A DNA stretch of 64,000 bases from VMCP01 sp964408945 (GCA_964408945.1 CAYPBJ010000008.1:1-64000); one strand, 5' to 3'. Counted from the first letter of the stretch, positions 55,671-64,000 are shown. Translations and numbers: made by a program. The notes: a model not told the origin generated them from the letters alone.

Positions 55671-56450
55671 TTACTTGACTTCTACAAAATTAAAAACCCC
55701 ATTTTTGCCGTTTACGTCGTACATATTGCCTAGAAGTGCTTGCATCAATTGAATCTCTTTTGTTCCTTCAGAATGACTTACGCTGCCTTCTTTTAGTGCA
55801 ATTGTGGTATTCCCGTCAAAATAGTTCTCAGCATGAACATTAATAGTTGCTTTCTTGCTGTTCGTTGCATCCAACATAAAGGGAAGCATCAAGTCGAACT
55901 CTCTTACCATCGGCATTGTTGCAGTATGAAAACTAAAACTTGTTGGCATTCCGGTTGAACCAATAGCTCTGTACATACCATCCAAAGCATGAAAAATGTA
56001 GCCACCAGACCAACCCCAATGCAAACCAGTCAAGTTTGGATTTAACGGGTGATCAGCAGGCCAAATATTTGGATTTCCATGATTTATAGCAGAATCAAAG
56101 CCTATTTTGAAATGAATTCCTTTGTATGAACCAGAGGGAAGTTTGTCGTAATTAAACACGGTTCGGTTGTTTCTAAATGCCAACCATTGATAACCATCAC
56201 CCAACAACACACGTTCACCATTTTCTTTGATTAGAGAAAACTCAGAAAATAACATTGACCAATTGCTGATGGTAATCTCTTCGTTGACGCTTTTGGCTTT
56301 ATATTCACTTACACCCAATGGCGGAAGTGCCTCATTCTTTAATAAGCCCTTAAATTCTACCGTAAACTTGGCAGTGGAATTATTTCCGTTGTCTATTGGC
56401 TCGTCTTCACAAGCAGCAAATACCAAAACCATTGGTAGGAGCCATTTCAT
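55671..56450 (-). CDS. MbnP-family putative copper-binding lipoprotein
   Basis: This protein of about 259 residues has the lipoprotein signal MKWLLPMVLVFAAC and then a beta-rich domain of the MbnP type. Signs are LLGDGYQWLAF, IHFKIGFDSAINHGNPN, DHPLNPNLTGLHWGWSGGYIF and a late NVHAENYFDG. The Trp/His-rich block near residues 130-150 is the part expected to hold the modified Trp and copper ligands. Besides the lipid Cys there are no cysteines, unlike the four-Cys branch of this family. I chose the ATG at 56450 because it overlaps the upstream stop as ATGA. An ATG 15 bases earlier is possible. It lies directly before the di-haem partner gene. Confidence 0.82.
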   Translation of the reverse strand: MKWLLPMVLVFAACEDEPIDNGNNSTAKFTVEFKGLLKNEALPPLGVSEYKAKSVNEEITISNWSMLFSEFSLIKENGERVLLGDGYQWLAFRNNRTVFNYDKLPSGSYKGIHFKIGFDSAINHGNPNIWPADHPLNPNLTGLHWGWSGGYIFHALDGMYRAIGSTGMPTSFSFHTATMPMVREFDLMLPFMLDATNSKKATINVHAENYFDGNTTIALKEGSVSHSEGTKEIQLMQALLGNMYDVNGKNGVFNFVEVK

Positions 56451-58447
56451 TCTATTCTTAACCATTTATCCAAATATACAAAATTATCAGTGTAAATCCT
56501 TGTAAAATAAGGCCCTACAGGCCATTGTGTAACATTTATCACCCATGTTTGAGTAGAATCTCTCGACTCTCGATATACAATTTGACCTACAGAGTTATAC
56601 ACCTCAACTTTCTTTAAAACCGGGTTGCGCGCAAAAATTTGAAGAACATCAGTACCAGGATTTGGCGCTAAAATGATTTCCTTATTTTGTTGCGCATCCA
56701 AATTCATCCCTCCTACACTTGCTTTCGCTAAGACGGAAACCTTGGGGTCAAAAACAACCGTATCTACAGCAAAATCAATATCTAACGCATAGTTTTTAGT
56801 TAAACTATCAGGGTAGAAAACCAAATATTTACTGATTCTGTTCCCACTTAAATTTGGCTTTGACAGAAACTCCATCGGTACCGGAATTTTCCAAAATCCC
56901 ATCATTGAGTTTGAAGGTGTTTGCTCCACTTTTAACTCAAGTTTTCTTCCTCTTTGTTTCCAATTGATTTTTAAATCAGGATGCCCTTGACCCTCATACC
57001 ATTGCTTGAAAAATGTGTCCAAATTTTGACCTGAAACCGATTCCATGATGCCCTGAAAGGCTGCCGTGGTTGAAAATCCATAAGCTTGTGAGCCGCTTAA
57101 ATGCTTTCTACATCCCTCGAAAAACAAAGAATCACCTATTTTATGCCTCAACATGTGCAACAACCAAGCGCCTTTTCTGTAAGTCAATCGGCCATTGAAC
57201 AAAATGTTGACTTGTGTAGTATCGGCCGGTTTCACACTTCCGTTGGGATCAGCCGTAATGTTGGCCCTCATGGCGCGCATTTTCTTTTTGAAAGAATCAT
57301 CACTCTCAAGGTATTGATAACAAACCTCGGTCAAGTAAGTAGCGAAGCCTTCGTTGAGCCATAGATCGTTCCAACTTCCGCAGGTAACCATGTCGCCAAA
57401 CCATTGATGCGCCAGCTCATGCGCTATTAAATCTCGCGAAAAATTCCCCATGAAACTCATGGTTTGGTGCTCCATCCCTCCCCCCCAAGTGAATTGTGCA
57501 TGTCCATATTTTTCCTGGGGATATGGATACGGTATAAACAAACTATCCATCAACCGAAGCATGGGCAACGTGATTTGAGCTTCGGTTTTGGAGGAATTCA
57601 GAAACTGCGGAAACACGTAATTCACCACCGGCAACGAATCTGTTCTATTCCAAAATTTGGCATAATCGGTGAATTCAGCATAGTTGGTAACCGCTATCGC
57701 CACCAAATACGTTGCCACCGGATAACGGTGTTTCCAATGTATTTTATGCCATCCCTGAACTGTAGGAGTGGTACCTAAAAGTACTCCATTGCTACCCACT
57801 TTGAAATCTGAAGCTGTTTCAACCACAATATCAATGCTGTCAATTTTATCGTTCAGCGACTGTTTACAAGGCCACCAAAAAGGTGCCCCATAGGGCTGTG
57901 AAAGGGTATGAATTATGGGGCCAGTCTGATGATTGTCATACACATAAGATCCAAATCCGCCGGAAACTGATGCGGGGTTACCACTGTAATGCACGGTGAA
58001 AGAATCAATGCTATTTTGATTCCATTTTACTGAAGATTTTGCTGCTGTTTTCCAAACAAACACTCTATTTGCCTTACGCTCGTAAAATAAAAACTGCCCA
58101 TTTCGAGTAATGCTATCAATGTTAAGTTCATTTACTAGATCAAAAGCCAAAGAATCTAAATCCTTTTCAGTTTTGAACTTAAAGAGTATGTGACCTGCTA
58201 TATTTGAATTTAACTTGGGATTCAGTTTCCATTCGCAGCGATGATAAATGATATCATATCCATGAAAAACGATCTCACCTGACCGTTTTTTAATCAAATT
58301 TCTTCCTTCAAACTGGGCTTTTTCAGCACAGACAATTTCATCGTGAATGTGCGTTTCTTCTTGGGCAAAAACCGGATTTAAGACCATAAAGATAATCAAC
58401 ATCAATGTTGGTCTTTTTCTAGTTAATGAAAAAAAGAAGATTCGCAT
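56447..58447 (-). CDS. Secreted M1-family metallo-aminopeptidase with T9SS sorting domain
   Basis: This 666-residue exported zinc peptidase has a signal peptide up to LNPVFAQ, an N-terminal beta domain, and a catalytic domain with GGGMEHQ, the zinc motif HELAHQWFGD near residue 342 and the downstream ligand in NEGFATYLTE. The C-terminal 80 residues (LAPNPGTDVLQIFARN to GPYFTRIYTDNF) are a type A T9SS sorting domain. It would trim peptides at the cell surface or outside. Its stop overlaps the start of the MbnP-like gene, forming a three-gene operon. Whether the peptidase works with the copper pair is not known. Confidence 0.92.
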   Translation of the reverse strand: MRIFFFSLTRKRPTLMLIIFMVLNPVFAQEETHIHDEIVCAEKAQFEGRNLIKKRSGEIVFHGYDIIYHRCEWKLNPKLNSNIAGHILFKFKTEKDLDSLAFDLVNELNIDSITRNGQFLFYERKANRVFVWKTAAKSSVKWNQNSIDSFTVHYSGNPASVSGGFGSYVYDNHQTGPIIHTLSQPYGAPFWWPCKQSLNDKIDSIDIVVETASDFKVGSNGVLLGTTPTVQGWHKIHWKHRYPVATYLVAIAVTNYAEFTDYAKFWNRTDSLPVVNYVFPQFLNSSKTEAQITLPMLRLMDSLFIPYPYPQEKYGHAQFTWGGGMEHQTMSFMGNFSRDLIAHELAHQWFGDMVTCGSWNDLWLNEGFATYLTEVCYQYLESDDSFKKKMRAMRANITADPNGSVKPADTTQVNILFNGRLTYRKGAWLLHMLRHKIGDSLFFEGCRKHLSGSQAYGFSTTAAFQGIMESVSGQNLDTFFKQWYEGQGHPDLKINWKQRGRKLELKVEQTPSNSMMGFWKIPVPMEFLSKPNLSGNRISKYLVFYPDSLTKNYALDIDFAVDTVVFDPKVSVLAKASVGGMNLDAQQNKEIILAPNPGTDVLQIFARNPVLKKVEVYNSVGQIVYRESRDSTQTWVINVTQWPVGPYFTRIYTDNFVYLDKWLRIE

Positions 58448-58514
58448 GTTTTACAAATTTCGCAAATAAAATTCAGTACAGCGCCGAATCATAAATTTAA
58501 CCGACTTTTGCAAC

Positions 58515-59480
58515 GTGAAATATTCGTGGTTGCCCGCCGTTTTAATTATCCTTTTAGGTTGTATTTGGGGAAGCTCATTCATACTTATGAAACGCGGACT
58601 TTTGGTCTTCAGTCCCTTACAAGTCGCGGGAACACGTTTGATTTTGGCCGGTGCTGTTTTGCTACCTTGGGTATTAAAATACACTTTCTTCAAACCCAAT
58701 GATCCGCTAGATTCCAGCAAAAAAATATTGGAAAAATCTGACTATCTCTGGCTCATTGCTTCAGGTGTTCTCGGAAATGCCATACCTGCACTCCTATTTT
58801 CCTATGCTGGCAGAGTCATTCCATCCGGACTTTCGGGAATTCTGAATGCATTTACCCCCTTATTTACACTCTTCTTTTCGGCATTTTTATTTCGAGAAAA
58901 ATTTACCCGCGAAGGGGGAATCGGGGTAATTATGGGCATTGTTGGAGCTCTATTCCTCTTTGGCCCATCTCTTTTGTCTTATGGTCAACCCATCAACCTT
59001 TTAGGTGCTTCTCTCCCGCTGATGGCGGCCCTTTTATACGGACTTAACATTAATATAATCAAGCACAAATTATCTCACCTTCCAGGTATGGTTAAGACAG
59101 CTTATCCATTCGTTTCTGTAGGAATCATCTATACCGTCATTCTATCCCAAACCAACTATTTTGACGCTTGGGACAAGCATCCTGGAGGATTGTTACAAGA
59201 AGGATTTGGCTTCTTTGACGAAGGAAATATTTCTGCCAACTCCGCCTTTTTCTATTTGTTTCTCTTGGGATTTATGGGCAGTGCCGTGAGCATGATCATT
59301 TTCAACTGGATCATCAAATACGTCTCATCGTTAGTGGCTTCTACCAATACTTTCATCATTCCAGTCACTGCTGTTTTCTGGGGATTTGCCGACCACGAAA
59401 GCCTCAGTTGGAATATTTACGTGGGGATGTTCTTCCTACTTGCAGCCGTCTTTTTGATCATCCGTCCCAAAAAATCCTAA
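58515..59480 (+). CDS. EamA-family drug/metabolite transporter
   Basis: This 321-residue inner-membrane protein has ten predicted TM helices in two EamA repeats (about 5-150 and 165-318). Helix signatures are LGCIWGSSFILMKRGL in the first repeat, SGLSGILNAFTPLFTLFFSAFLFREKFT at its end, and NTFIIPVTAVFWGFADHE in the second. Such proteins export amino acids or other small metabolites. The direction and cargo here are unknown. The start is GTG at 58515. A near-consensus -7 element (GACTTTTG) ends four bases before it. An aldehyde dehydrogenase gene follows after 33 bases. Confidence 0.88.
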   Translation: MKYSWLPAVLIILLGCIWGSSFILMKRGLLVFSPLQVAGTRLILAGAVLLPWVLKYTFFKPNDPLDSSKKILEKSDYLWLIASGVLGNAIPALLFSYAGRVIPSGLSGILNAFTPLFTLFFSAFLFREKFTREGGIGVIMGIVGALFLFGPSLLSYGQPINLLGASLPLMAALLYGLNINIIKHKLSHLPGMVKTAYPFVSVGIIYTVILSQTNYFDAWDKHPGGLLQEGFGFFDEGNISANSAFFYLFLLGFMGSAVSMIIFNWIIKYVSSLVASTNTFIIPVTAVFWGFADHESLSWNIYVGMFFLLAAVFLIIRPKKS

Positions 59481-59513
59481 AAAGAACCACAGACAAATTT
59501 GTAACTTGCAGTC

Positions 59514-61043
59514 ATGGATAAATGGACTGCACTCGGTTTGACAAATCATCTTCCTTCCGGAAGCACAGGTATCATTCACCTATTTTCATCTGATACGCCT
59601 TCTCACACTGATTTTAGCCCTGTAGATAACCAAATCATTGCAACTTGGAACGAACTTTCATCTGAAGATTATAAATCAATAACCGCTGCCGCCGTTGAAG
59701 CAAGTAAAATCTGGAAAACATGGCCGGCGCCAAAACGCGGCGAAATTGTTCGCCAAATTGGCGATGAACTCCGCAAAAACAAACAGCTTTTGGGCGAACT
59801 AGTCAGCTATGAAATGGGTAAAAGCCTCCAAGAAGGATTGGGCGAAGTTCAAGAAATGATTGACATCTGTGACTTTGCCGTTGGACTGAGTCGTCAACTT
59901 CACGGTTTAACCATGCACAGCGAAAGACCCGAACACAGAATGTATGAACAATGGCACCCATTGGGAGTTGTTGGAATTATTTCGGCCTTCAATTTTCCCG
60001 TCGCTGTTTGGAGTTGGAATGCCATGATTGCCGCCGTTTGTGGAAATGTCAGCATCTGGAAACCCAGTGAAAAAACTCCTGCCACCGCTCAAGCGGTTCA
60101 ACACATTATCAAATCCGTTCTCGTAAATAATCAACTTCCCGAAGGACTTTTTTGCATCATTCAAGGAGGAAAACCTGTGGGTGAATGGCTTTGCAATGAC
60201 CCTCGAATTGCCCTCATCAGCGCTACCGGAAGCATAAGAATGGGCAAAGAAGTCGCTCAATCCGTTGCAAAACGCTTGGGAAAATCACTACTTGAACTTG
60301 GCGGAAACAATGCCATCATCATCTCCCCAAATGCCAACTTAGATATGGCTTTGCGTGCAGTTGTTTTTGGTGCTGTTGGAACCGCAGGCCAACGTTGCAC
60401 AAGCACCCGAAGATTGATCATTCACGAGAGCCAATACGATGCAATGAAAGCAAAATTGATCAAAGCCTACCAACAAATCAAGATTGGAGATCCTCTCAAT
60501 TCTGAAAATCATGTTGGTCCATTAATTGACACATTGGCTGTAAAATCATACCAAAATGCGCTTGCAGAACTCGAAAAAGAAGGTGGTAAAATCATCTACG
60601 GCAACGAAGTCCTTCAAGGACCTGGTTACGAAAGCGGTTGCTATGTAAGACCCAGCATCTGTGAGGCAGAGCCCCACTTCAATATTGTTCAAGAAGAAAC
60701 CTTTGCCCCCATTTTGTACTTACTTAAATATTCAGGTGATATCCATGATGCCATTGAAATCCAAAATGGCGTAAAACAAGGACTTTCAAGCGCCATTTTC
60801 ACTGAAAACATCAGAGAATCAGAGTTGTTTTTATCTGCTTTAGGATCTGACTGCGGAATTGCCAACGTGAACATTGGTACTTCCGGAGCAGAAATTGGCG
60901 GCGCTTTCGGAGGCGAAAAAGAAACCGGCGGCGGACGCGAATCGGGCTCAGACTCTTGGAAAGCCTATATGCGCAGACAAACCAACACCATCAATTACGG
61001 CGAAAGTTTACCGCTCGCCCAGGGAATAAAGTTTGATTTTTAA
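59514..61043 (+). CDS. Aldehyde dehydrogenase, ALDH7 (aminoadipic semialdehyde dehydrogenase) type
   Basis: This 509-residue enzyme resembles ALDH7/antiquitin. Signs are YEQWHPLGVVGIISAFNFPVAVWSWNAMIA, SIWKPSEKTPATA, LLELGGNNAIII (general base Glu near residue 262), the nucleophilic Cys in GTAGQRCTSTRR near 294, and PILYLLKYSGDIHDAIEIQNGVKQGLSSAIFT. The conserved C-terminal block GGAFGGEKETGGGRESGSD is also present. In other organisms ALDH7 oxidises 2-aminoadipate semialdehyde in lysine breakdown. No other lysine-degradation gene is visible here. The start is ATG at 59514. A heptanucleotide array begins directly after the stop. Confidence 0.9.
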   Translation: MDKWTALGLTNHLPSGSTGIIHLFSSDTPSHTDFSPVDNQIIATWNELSSEDYKSITAAAVEASKIWKTWPAPKRGEIVRQIGDELRKNKQLLGELVSYEMGKSLQEGLGEVQEMIDICDFAVGLSRQLHGLTMHSERPEHRMYEQWHPLGVVGIISAFNFPVAVWSWNAMIAAVCGNVSIWKPSEKTPATAQAVQHIIKSVLVNNQLPEGLFCIIQGGKPVGEWLCNDPRIALISATGSIRMGKEVAQSVAKRLGKSLLELGGNNAIIISPNANLDMALRAVVFGAVGTAGQRCTSTRRLIIHESQYDAMKAKLIKAYQQIKIGDPLNSENHVGPLIDTLAVKSYQNALAELEKEGGKIIYGNEVLQGPGYESGCYVRPSICEAEPHFNIVQEETFAPILYLLKYSGDIHDAIEIQNGVKQGLSSAIFTENIRESELFLSALGSDCGIANVNIGTSGAEIGGAFGGEKETGGGRESGSDSWKAYMRRQTNTINYGESLPLAQGIKFDF

Positions 61044-61045
61044 AT

Positions 61046-61202
61046 ATTGGTACATGGTAGTTGGTACATGGTACATGGTACATGGTAGTTGGTAGTTGGT
61101 CAGCCACTAGTCGCTAGTCGCTGGTCGCTGGTCGCTGGTCGCTGGTCGCTAGTCACCCGACCCCCGAAACCCGAAACCCGAAACCCGGTACCCGGTACCA
61201 AT
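61046..61202. repeat. Heptanucleotide array in one continuous register, bounded by an 8-bp inverted repeat
   Basis: The whole gap between convergent genes is a set of 22 consecutive 7-mers from 61049 to 61202 without a break in register. Units 1-7 are GGTACAT or GGTAGTT. GGTCAGC and CACTAGT form a junction. Then come CGCTAGT once, CGCTGGT four times and CGCTAGT once, then CACCCGA, CCCCCGA, AACCCGA twice, AACCCGG, TACCCGG and TACCAAT. The ends form a perfect 8-bp inverted repeat, ATTGGTAC at 61046-61053 and GTACCAAT at 61195-61202. It stops at the base next to the bamA stop codon. It has no spacers and so is not CRISPR. Confidence 0.95.
61156..61193 (-). other. G-quadruplex-type motif downstream of bamA
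   Basis: On the minus strand six runs of at least three G lie within 38 bases. Four of them are spaced by loops of one repeated tetranucleotide type (TTTC or a variant), the classical G-quadruplex pattern. It lies 10-47 bases after the bamA stop codon on the bamA transcript, inside the heptanucleotide array. Structure formation is predicted from sequence only. Confidence 0.6.
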
Positions 61203-63812
61203 CTAAAACTGCTGCCCTATGAAAAAGTGAACCATTCCGAATTGGTTCGTGCGAGGTACGTCTTTGATATCAAATCCCCAAGCGTAATCAAGTCCAATCA
61301 AACCGAACATAGGCATAAATAGTCGAACACCTACTCCGGCTGCACGTTTGAGTTGGAATGGATTGTATTTAGAAATATCAGCCCAAGCATCTCCTGCTTC
61401 GAAGAAACCAAGGGCGTATACCGTTGCGGTTTGTCCGGTGGTTATGGCTTGTCTTAATTCAATGGTGAACTTGTTGAAAATAGGCGCTCCTGCTGAGCCT
61501 CCCATAGCAGTTTGAGAGATGGTATAGTTATCGTAACCGCGCTGTGAAATGATTTCAGTCGCAGCCAAGTTAAAACCGAAAATACCTGCTCCACCCACTT
61601 GGAATCGTCCGAAGAAAGTGTGACCAATTTCTGGGTTATAATATCCCAAGAAACCAAAACGAGTCTTAGCGGTCAAGACCAGCTTTTTATAAATGGGGGT
61701 ATACCATTCAGCGTCTAACTTGAATTTGTAAAATTCCGCCCACTTATACTTCTCGCGGACACTCATATCGCTGTAATCTTTGTTTGACAACAAACTCAAT
61801 GGCGGAGTAGCTTGTAACGAAGTGACAAATTTGCTTCCAGAGGTAGGATAAATAGGATCGCTGATTGATGATCTCGACAAAATCACCGTTGCCGATGGGT
61901 TGTATGATATACCGCTCATGCCCTTCGGGAAGCCGTAGAATCCGCCATCCATGTTTTGAATTCGGTACTGCTCAAAAGAGAAGGCATAAGAGATATTGAA
62001 GAAGTCATCGGGCCATTTCAAACGTTTACCGATGCTGATTTGTGCGCTGGTAGTGAATAATGCGGCCCTCAATGGGTCATTTCTCTGACGGAAATCAAAA
62101 CTATTCACCATGTGATTGATGGCCACCGAAAAAGACGTTGGCTTGTATCCACCCAACCAAGGCTCTGTAAATGAAGACGTATAACTCTGGAAAGTAGTTC
62201 CGTTACTTTGTGCCCTCAACGACAATTTCTGCCCGTCACCAGACGGAATTGGATTCCATAATTTGGTGTTGAACAGCTTTCTGGAACTAAAATTATTCAA
62301 TACGATACCTGCAGTTCCTATCAACGTAGGCGTGGTGCTGAATCCCATACCGCCCCATCCGCCGGAAAGCTCTATTTGATCTGAGGGTTTCTCAGCAAGT
62401 TTATATTCAATATCTACTGTTCCGTCTGCCGGATTTGGTTTCGGATTGACACCCAACTTTTCTGGATCAAATAATCCCACTGCAGCCAGATCACGCATGG
62501 TTCTTTGAATATCGGTTCTCGAAAAGGTGTTTCCTGGCTTGGTTCTTACTTCCCTAAGAATCACTCGGTCTGAAGTTTTGGTATTACCTGTCCAATAAAC
62601 GCGTCCAATAACAGCTTGAGGACCTTCATTAATTCGAATTTCTAAATCAATAGAATCTCCAACAACCCCCACTTCTACAGGCACCATTTGGAAGAATAGA
62701 TAACCAGCATCCATGTATAAGGTCTGAATATCAAATCCACCAGGATTACTAGATAATCTTTCATCCAAAAGAGTCTGATTAAAAACATCGCCCTTTTTAA
62801 TGCCCAACAAAGTATCTAACATGGAGGTAGAGTACTTTTCATTTCCCTTCCATTTGATACTGCGGTACCGGTATAGATTTCCTTCAACCAGATTCATGTG
62901 AATCATGATTCGTTTCTGATTAAATAAAGAAATGCTATCGCTCAATATTCTCGCGTCTCTGTAACCTTTACTCTGATAAAGTTTTACCAAAGACTCTTTG
63001 TCTTCTTCAAATTTTTCACGAGTAAACTTGGATGAAGCAAAAATATTGATCTTTCTATACCTGCGCTTGATCTTCTTCATAGAAGCCCTCAGTTCAGCAT
63101 CTACAAGTTGTTCATTACCATTGAATTGAAAGTCATATACCCTTACTTTCGGGCCCGTTTCTATGACAAAATCAAAGTTTTGGTACCCTTCCATGGGGTT
63201 GCCTTCTTTGTTCTTTGCCTCAGGACGCTTAACTGAAACCTTGATGTTATAAAACCCTTTTTCAAGGAAATAATTCTCAATCTTCTGTATGCTTCGGTTA
63301 ACCAAATTTGGGGTAATGTACATGCCCCTTTTAAGTCCTACCTCCTCTTTCAATGTTTTTGCTTGCGAATTAGTCACACCCAAAAATCTATGACCGTTCA
63401 ATCGGGGTTGTTCTTTCACCACAAATTGAACTAACACCTCTGAAGGCTTATCGGTTGGCATAAAGTACACTTGTACGTCAGAGAAATACTCTCTCGCCCA
63501 AATGTTTTCTATTGCTTTAGGGATGTCTTGGCCAGGGACTTTAATGGTTTGACCAATTGACAATCCTGAGTACAATATCACCAATGATTTTTGAACGGGC
63601 TTGCCATCAACTTCACGAACATCAATATTCCTGATTTTATATTCGGCCGGCTCAATGAAATTATAATCTACAATAGGAGCCTTCGTATAAGATTCATCTA
63701 AAGACGCTCCCTTTTTCTTAGGAACCAGAATGAAGCTATCTCCATTTGTTTGGGCATTCAATGCAACGGAAATCAGTCCAATCAAAAACGTAAATCCTAT
63801 TTTTCTCAACAT
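61203..63812 (-). CDS. bamA: Outer-membrane protein assembly factor BamA
   Basis: This 869-residue Omp85 protein inserts beta-barrels into the outer membrane. A signal peptide (to about VALNAQ) leads to POTRA domains (residues about 60-435; examples NRSIQKIENYFLEKGFYNIKVSV, RKINIFASSKFTREKFEEDKESLVKLYQSKGYRDARI, FNQTLLDERL). A 16-strand barrel follows from about 480, with SGGWGGMGFS and the C-terminal GLIGLDYAWGFD and VHFFIGQQF, which ends in an aromatic residue. Length is normal for Bacteroidota. It follows uppS by nine bases, a usual order in this phylum. The start is ATG at 63812, and the stop TAG abuts the heptanucleotide array. Confidence 0.95.
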   Translation of the reverse strand: MLRKIGFTFLIGLISVALNAQTNGDSFILVPKKKGASLDESYTKAPIVDYNFIEPAEYKIRNIDVREVDGKPVQKSLVILYSGLSIGQTIKVPGQDIPKAIENIWAREYFSDVQVYFMPTDKPSEVLVQFVVKEQPRLNGHRFLGVTNSQAKTLKEEVGLKRGMYITPNLVNRSIQKIENYFLEKGFYNIKVSVKRPEAKNKEGNPMEGYQNFDFVIETGPKVRVYDFQFNGNEQLVDAELRASMKKIKRRYRKINIFASSKFTREKFEEDKESLVKLYQSKGYRDARILSDSISLFNQKRIMIHMNLVEGNLYRYRSIKWKGNEKYSTSMLDTLLGIKKGDVFNQTLLDERLSSNPGGFDIQTLYMDAGYLFFQMVPVEVGVVGDSIDLEIRINEGPQAVIGRVYWTGNTKTSDRVILREVRTKPGNTFSRTDIQRTMRDLAAVGLFDPEKLGVNPKPNPADGTVDIEYKLAEKPSDQIELSGGWGGMGFSTTPTLIGTAGIVLNNFSSRKLFNTKLWNPIPSGDGQKLSLRAQSNGTTFQSYTSSFTEPWLGGYKPTSFSVAINHMVNSFDFRQRNDPLRAALFTTSAQISIGKRLKWPDDFFNISYAFSFEQYRIQNMDGGFYGFPKGMSGISYNPSATVILSRSSISDPIYPTSGSKFVTSLQATPPLSLLSNKDYSDMSVREKYKWAEFYKFKLDAEWYTPIYKKLVLTAKTRFGFLGYYNPEIGHTFFGRFQVGGAGIFGFNLAATEIISQRGYDNYTISQTAMGGSAGAPIFNKFTIELRQAITTGQTATVYALGFFEAGDAWADISKYNPFQLKRAAGVGVRLFMPMFGLIGLDYAWGFDIKDVPRTNQFGMVHFFIGQQF

Positions 63813-63821
63813 ATAAATAGC

Positions 63822-64000
63822 TTAAGCTGCTCCTCCACTGGTTTTTAATTGTTCTGATGTTTTACCAAACCTACGTTCTCTGCTTTGATAGTCTTTTAAA
63901 GCCTCCAGAAAATGCTCTCTTCTGAAATCTGGCCATAAAACATTGGTAAAATGAATTTCGGAATAGGCAATTTCCCACAGCAAGAAATTACTGATTCTCA
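63822..64000 (-). CDS. uppS: Undecaprenyl diphosphate synthase, C-terminal part (cut by window edge)
   Basis: About 59 C-terminal codons are inside the window, ending at TAA (63824-63822). The peptide RISNFLLWEIAYSEIHFT, then VLWPDFRREHFLEAL and YQSRERRFGKTSEQ, is the highly conserved end of cis-prenyltransferase UppS. It contains the substrate-binding Arg-x5-Trp region and the aspartate/arginine block. UppS makes the C55 lipid carrier used for peptidoglycan and for surface polysaccharides such as that of the operon at 1-13908. The start codon is beyond the right edge. Confidence 0.93.
   Translation of the reverse strand, partial: RISNFLLWEIAYSEIHFTNVLWPDFRREHFLEALKDYQSRERRFGKTSEQLKTSGGAA

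Noticed and set aside
61046..61202. Possible CRISPR array
   Set aside because: Units are 7 bases, directly adjacent, with no unique spacers, and no cas genes are in the window.
61089..61322. Open frame of 77 codons on the plus strand reading through the heptanucleotide array
   Set aside because: It is a by-product of the repeat and then runs antisense through the bamA end. It has no start signal and no protein-like composition.
1..64000. tRNA, rRNA, insertion sequences, prophage or attachment sites
   Set aside because: No cloverleaf-like gap, transposase, integrase or long direct repeat was seen. Gaps are too short and the genes are housekeeping or polysaccharide genes.

Overview
The window is chromosomal DNA from a member of the Bacteroidota, probably a flavobacterium-like lineage. 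The signs are TonB-dependent receptors, a DUF4249 lipoprotein, C-terminal type IX secretion (T9SS) sorting domains, a DUF2723 membrane protein, fused E1 alpha/beta 2-oxoacid dehydrogenases, a MetH without its homocysteine domain, and many promoters of the Bacteroidota -7 type (TAnnTTTG) with almost no Shine-Dalgarno sites. No rRNA, tRNA, IS element, phage or CRISPR array was seen. Genes are tightly packed and no gene-free stretch exceeds 300 bases.

Bases 1-13908 (minus strand) are one long polysaccharide operon, more AT-rich than the rest. Reading from its promoter: outer-membrane export lipoprotein (Wza-like), co-polymerase/tyrosine kinase (Wzc-like), glycosyltransferase, Wzy/EpsG-type polymerase, asparagine synthase, two tandem polysaccharide-deacetylase-like proteins, HisC-like aminotransferase, HAD phosphatase-like protein, TupA-type ATP-grasp protein and two more glycosyltransferases, the last cut by the window edge. 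Seven of its twelve genes must start with TTG or GTG, at or across the stop codon of the gene before.

Bases 14197-28139 hold der and rlmN (plus strand), then minus-strand genes: a nucleotide-sugar cassette (UDP-glucuronate decarboxylase, UDP-glucose dehydrogenase, DegT aminotransferase) that probably supplies the polysaccharide operon, rlmB, a large DUF2723 protein, gltX, a GatB/YqeY protein, a flavin reductase-like protein and ribBA. Bases 28175-36384 hold a GreA-like protein, an aldehyde dehydrogenase, an E1 alpha/beta fusion, a TonB-dependent receptor and a secreted hydrolase-like protein with a T9SS tail. Bases 36492-47338 (plus) hold ileS, a DksA/TraR-like gene, lspA, lysS, a small unknown gene, gltA and a receptor/DUF4249 pair.

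Bases 47335-64000 hold uvrB, a second E1 fusion, metH, a minus-strand operon of an M1 aminopeptidase with an MbnP/MbnH-like copper-protein pair, a drug/metabolite transporter, an ALDH7-type dehydrogenase, bamA, and the 3' end of uppS. The most striking non-coding feature is the gap between the convergent ALDH7 and bamA genes. It consists almost wholly of 22 consecutive heptanucleotides in one unbroken 7-nt register, from three repeat families, bounded by an 8-bp perfect inverted repeat, with a G-quadruplex-type motif on the bamA strand.
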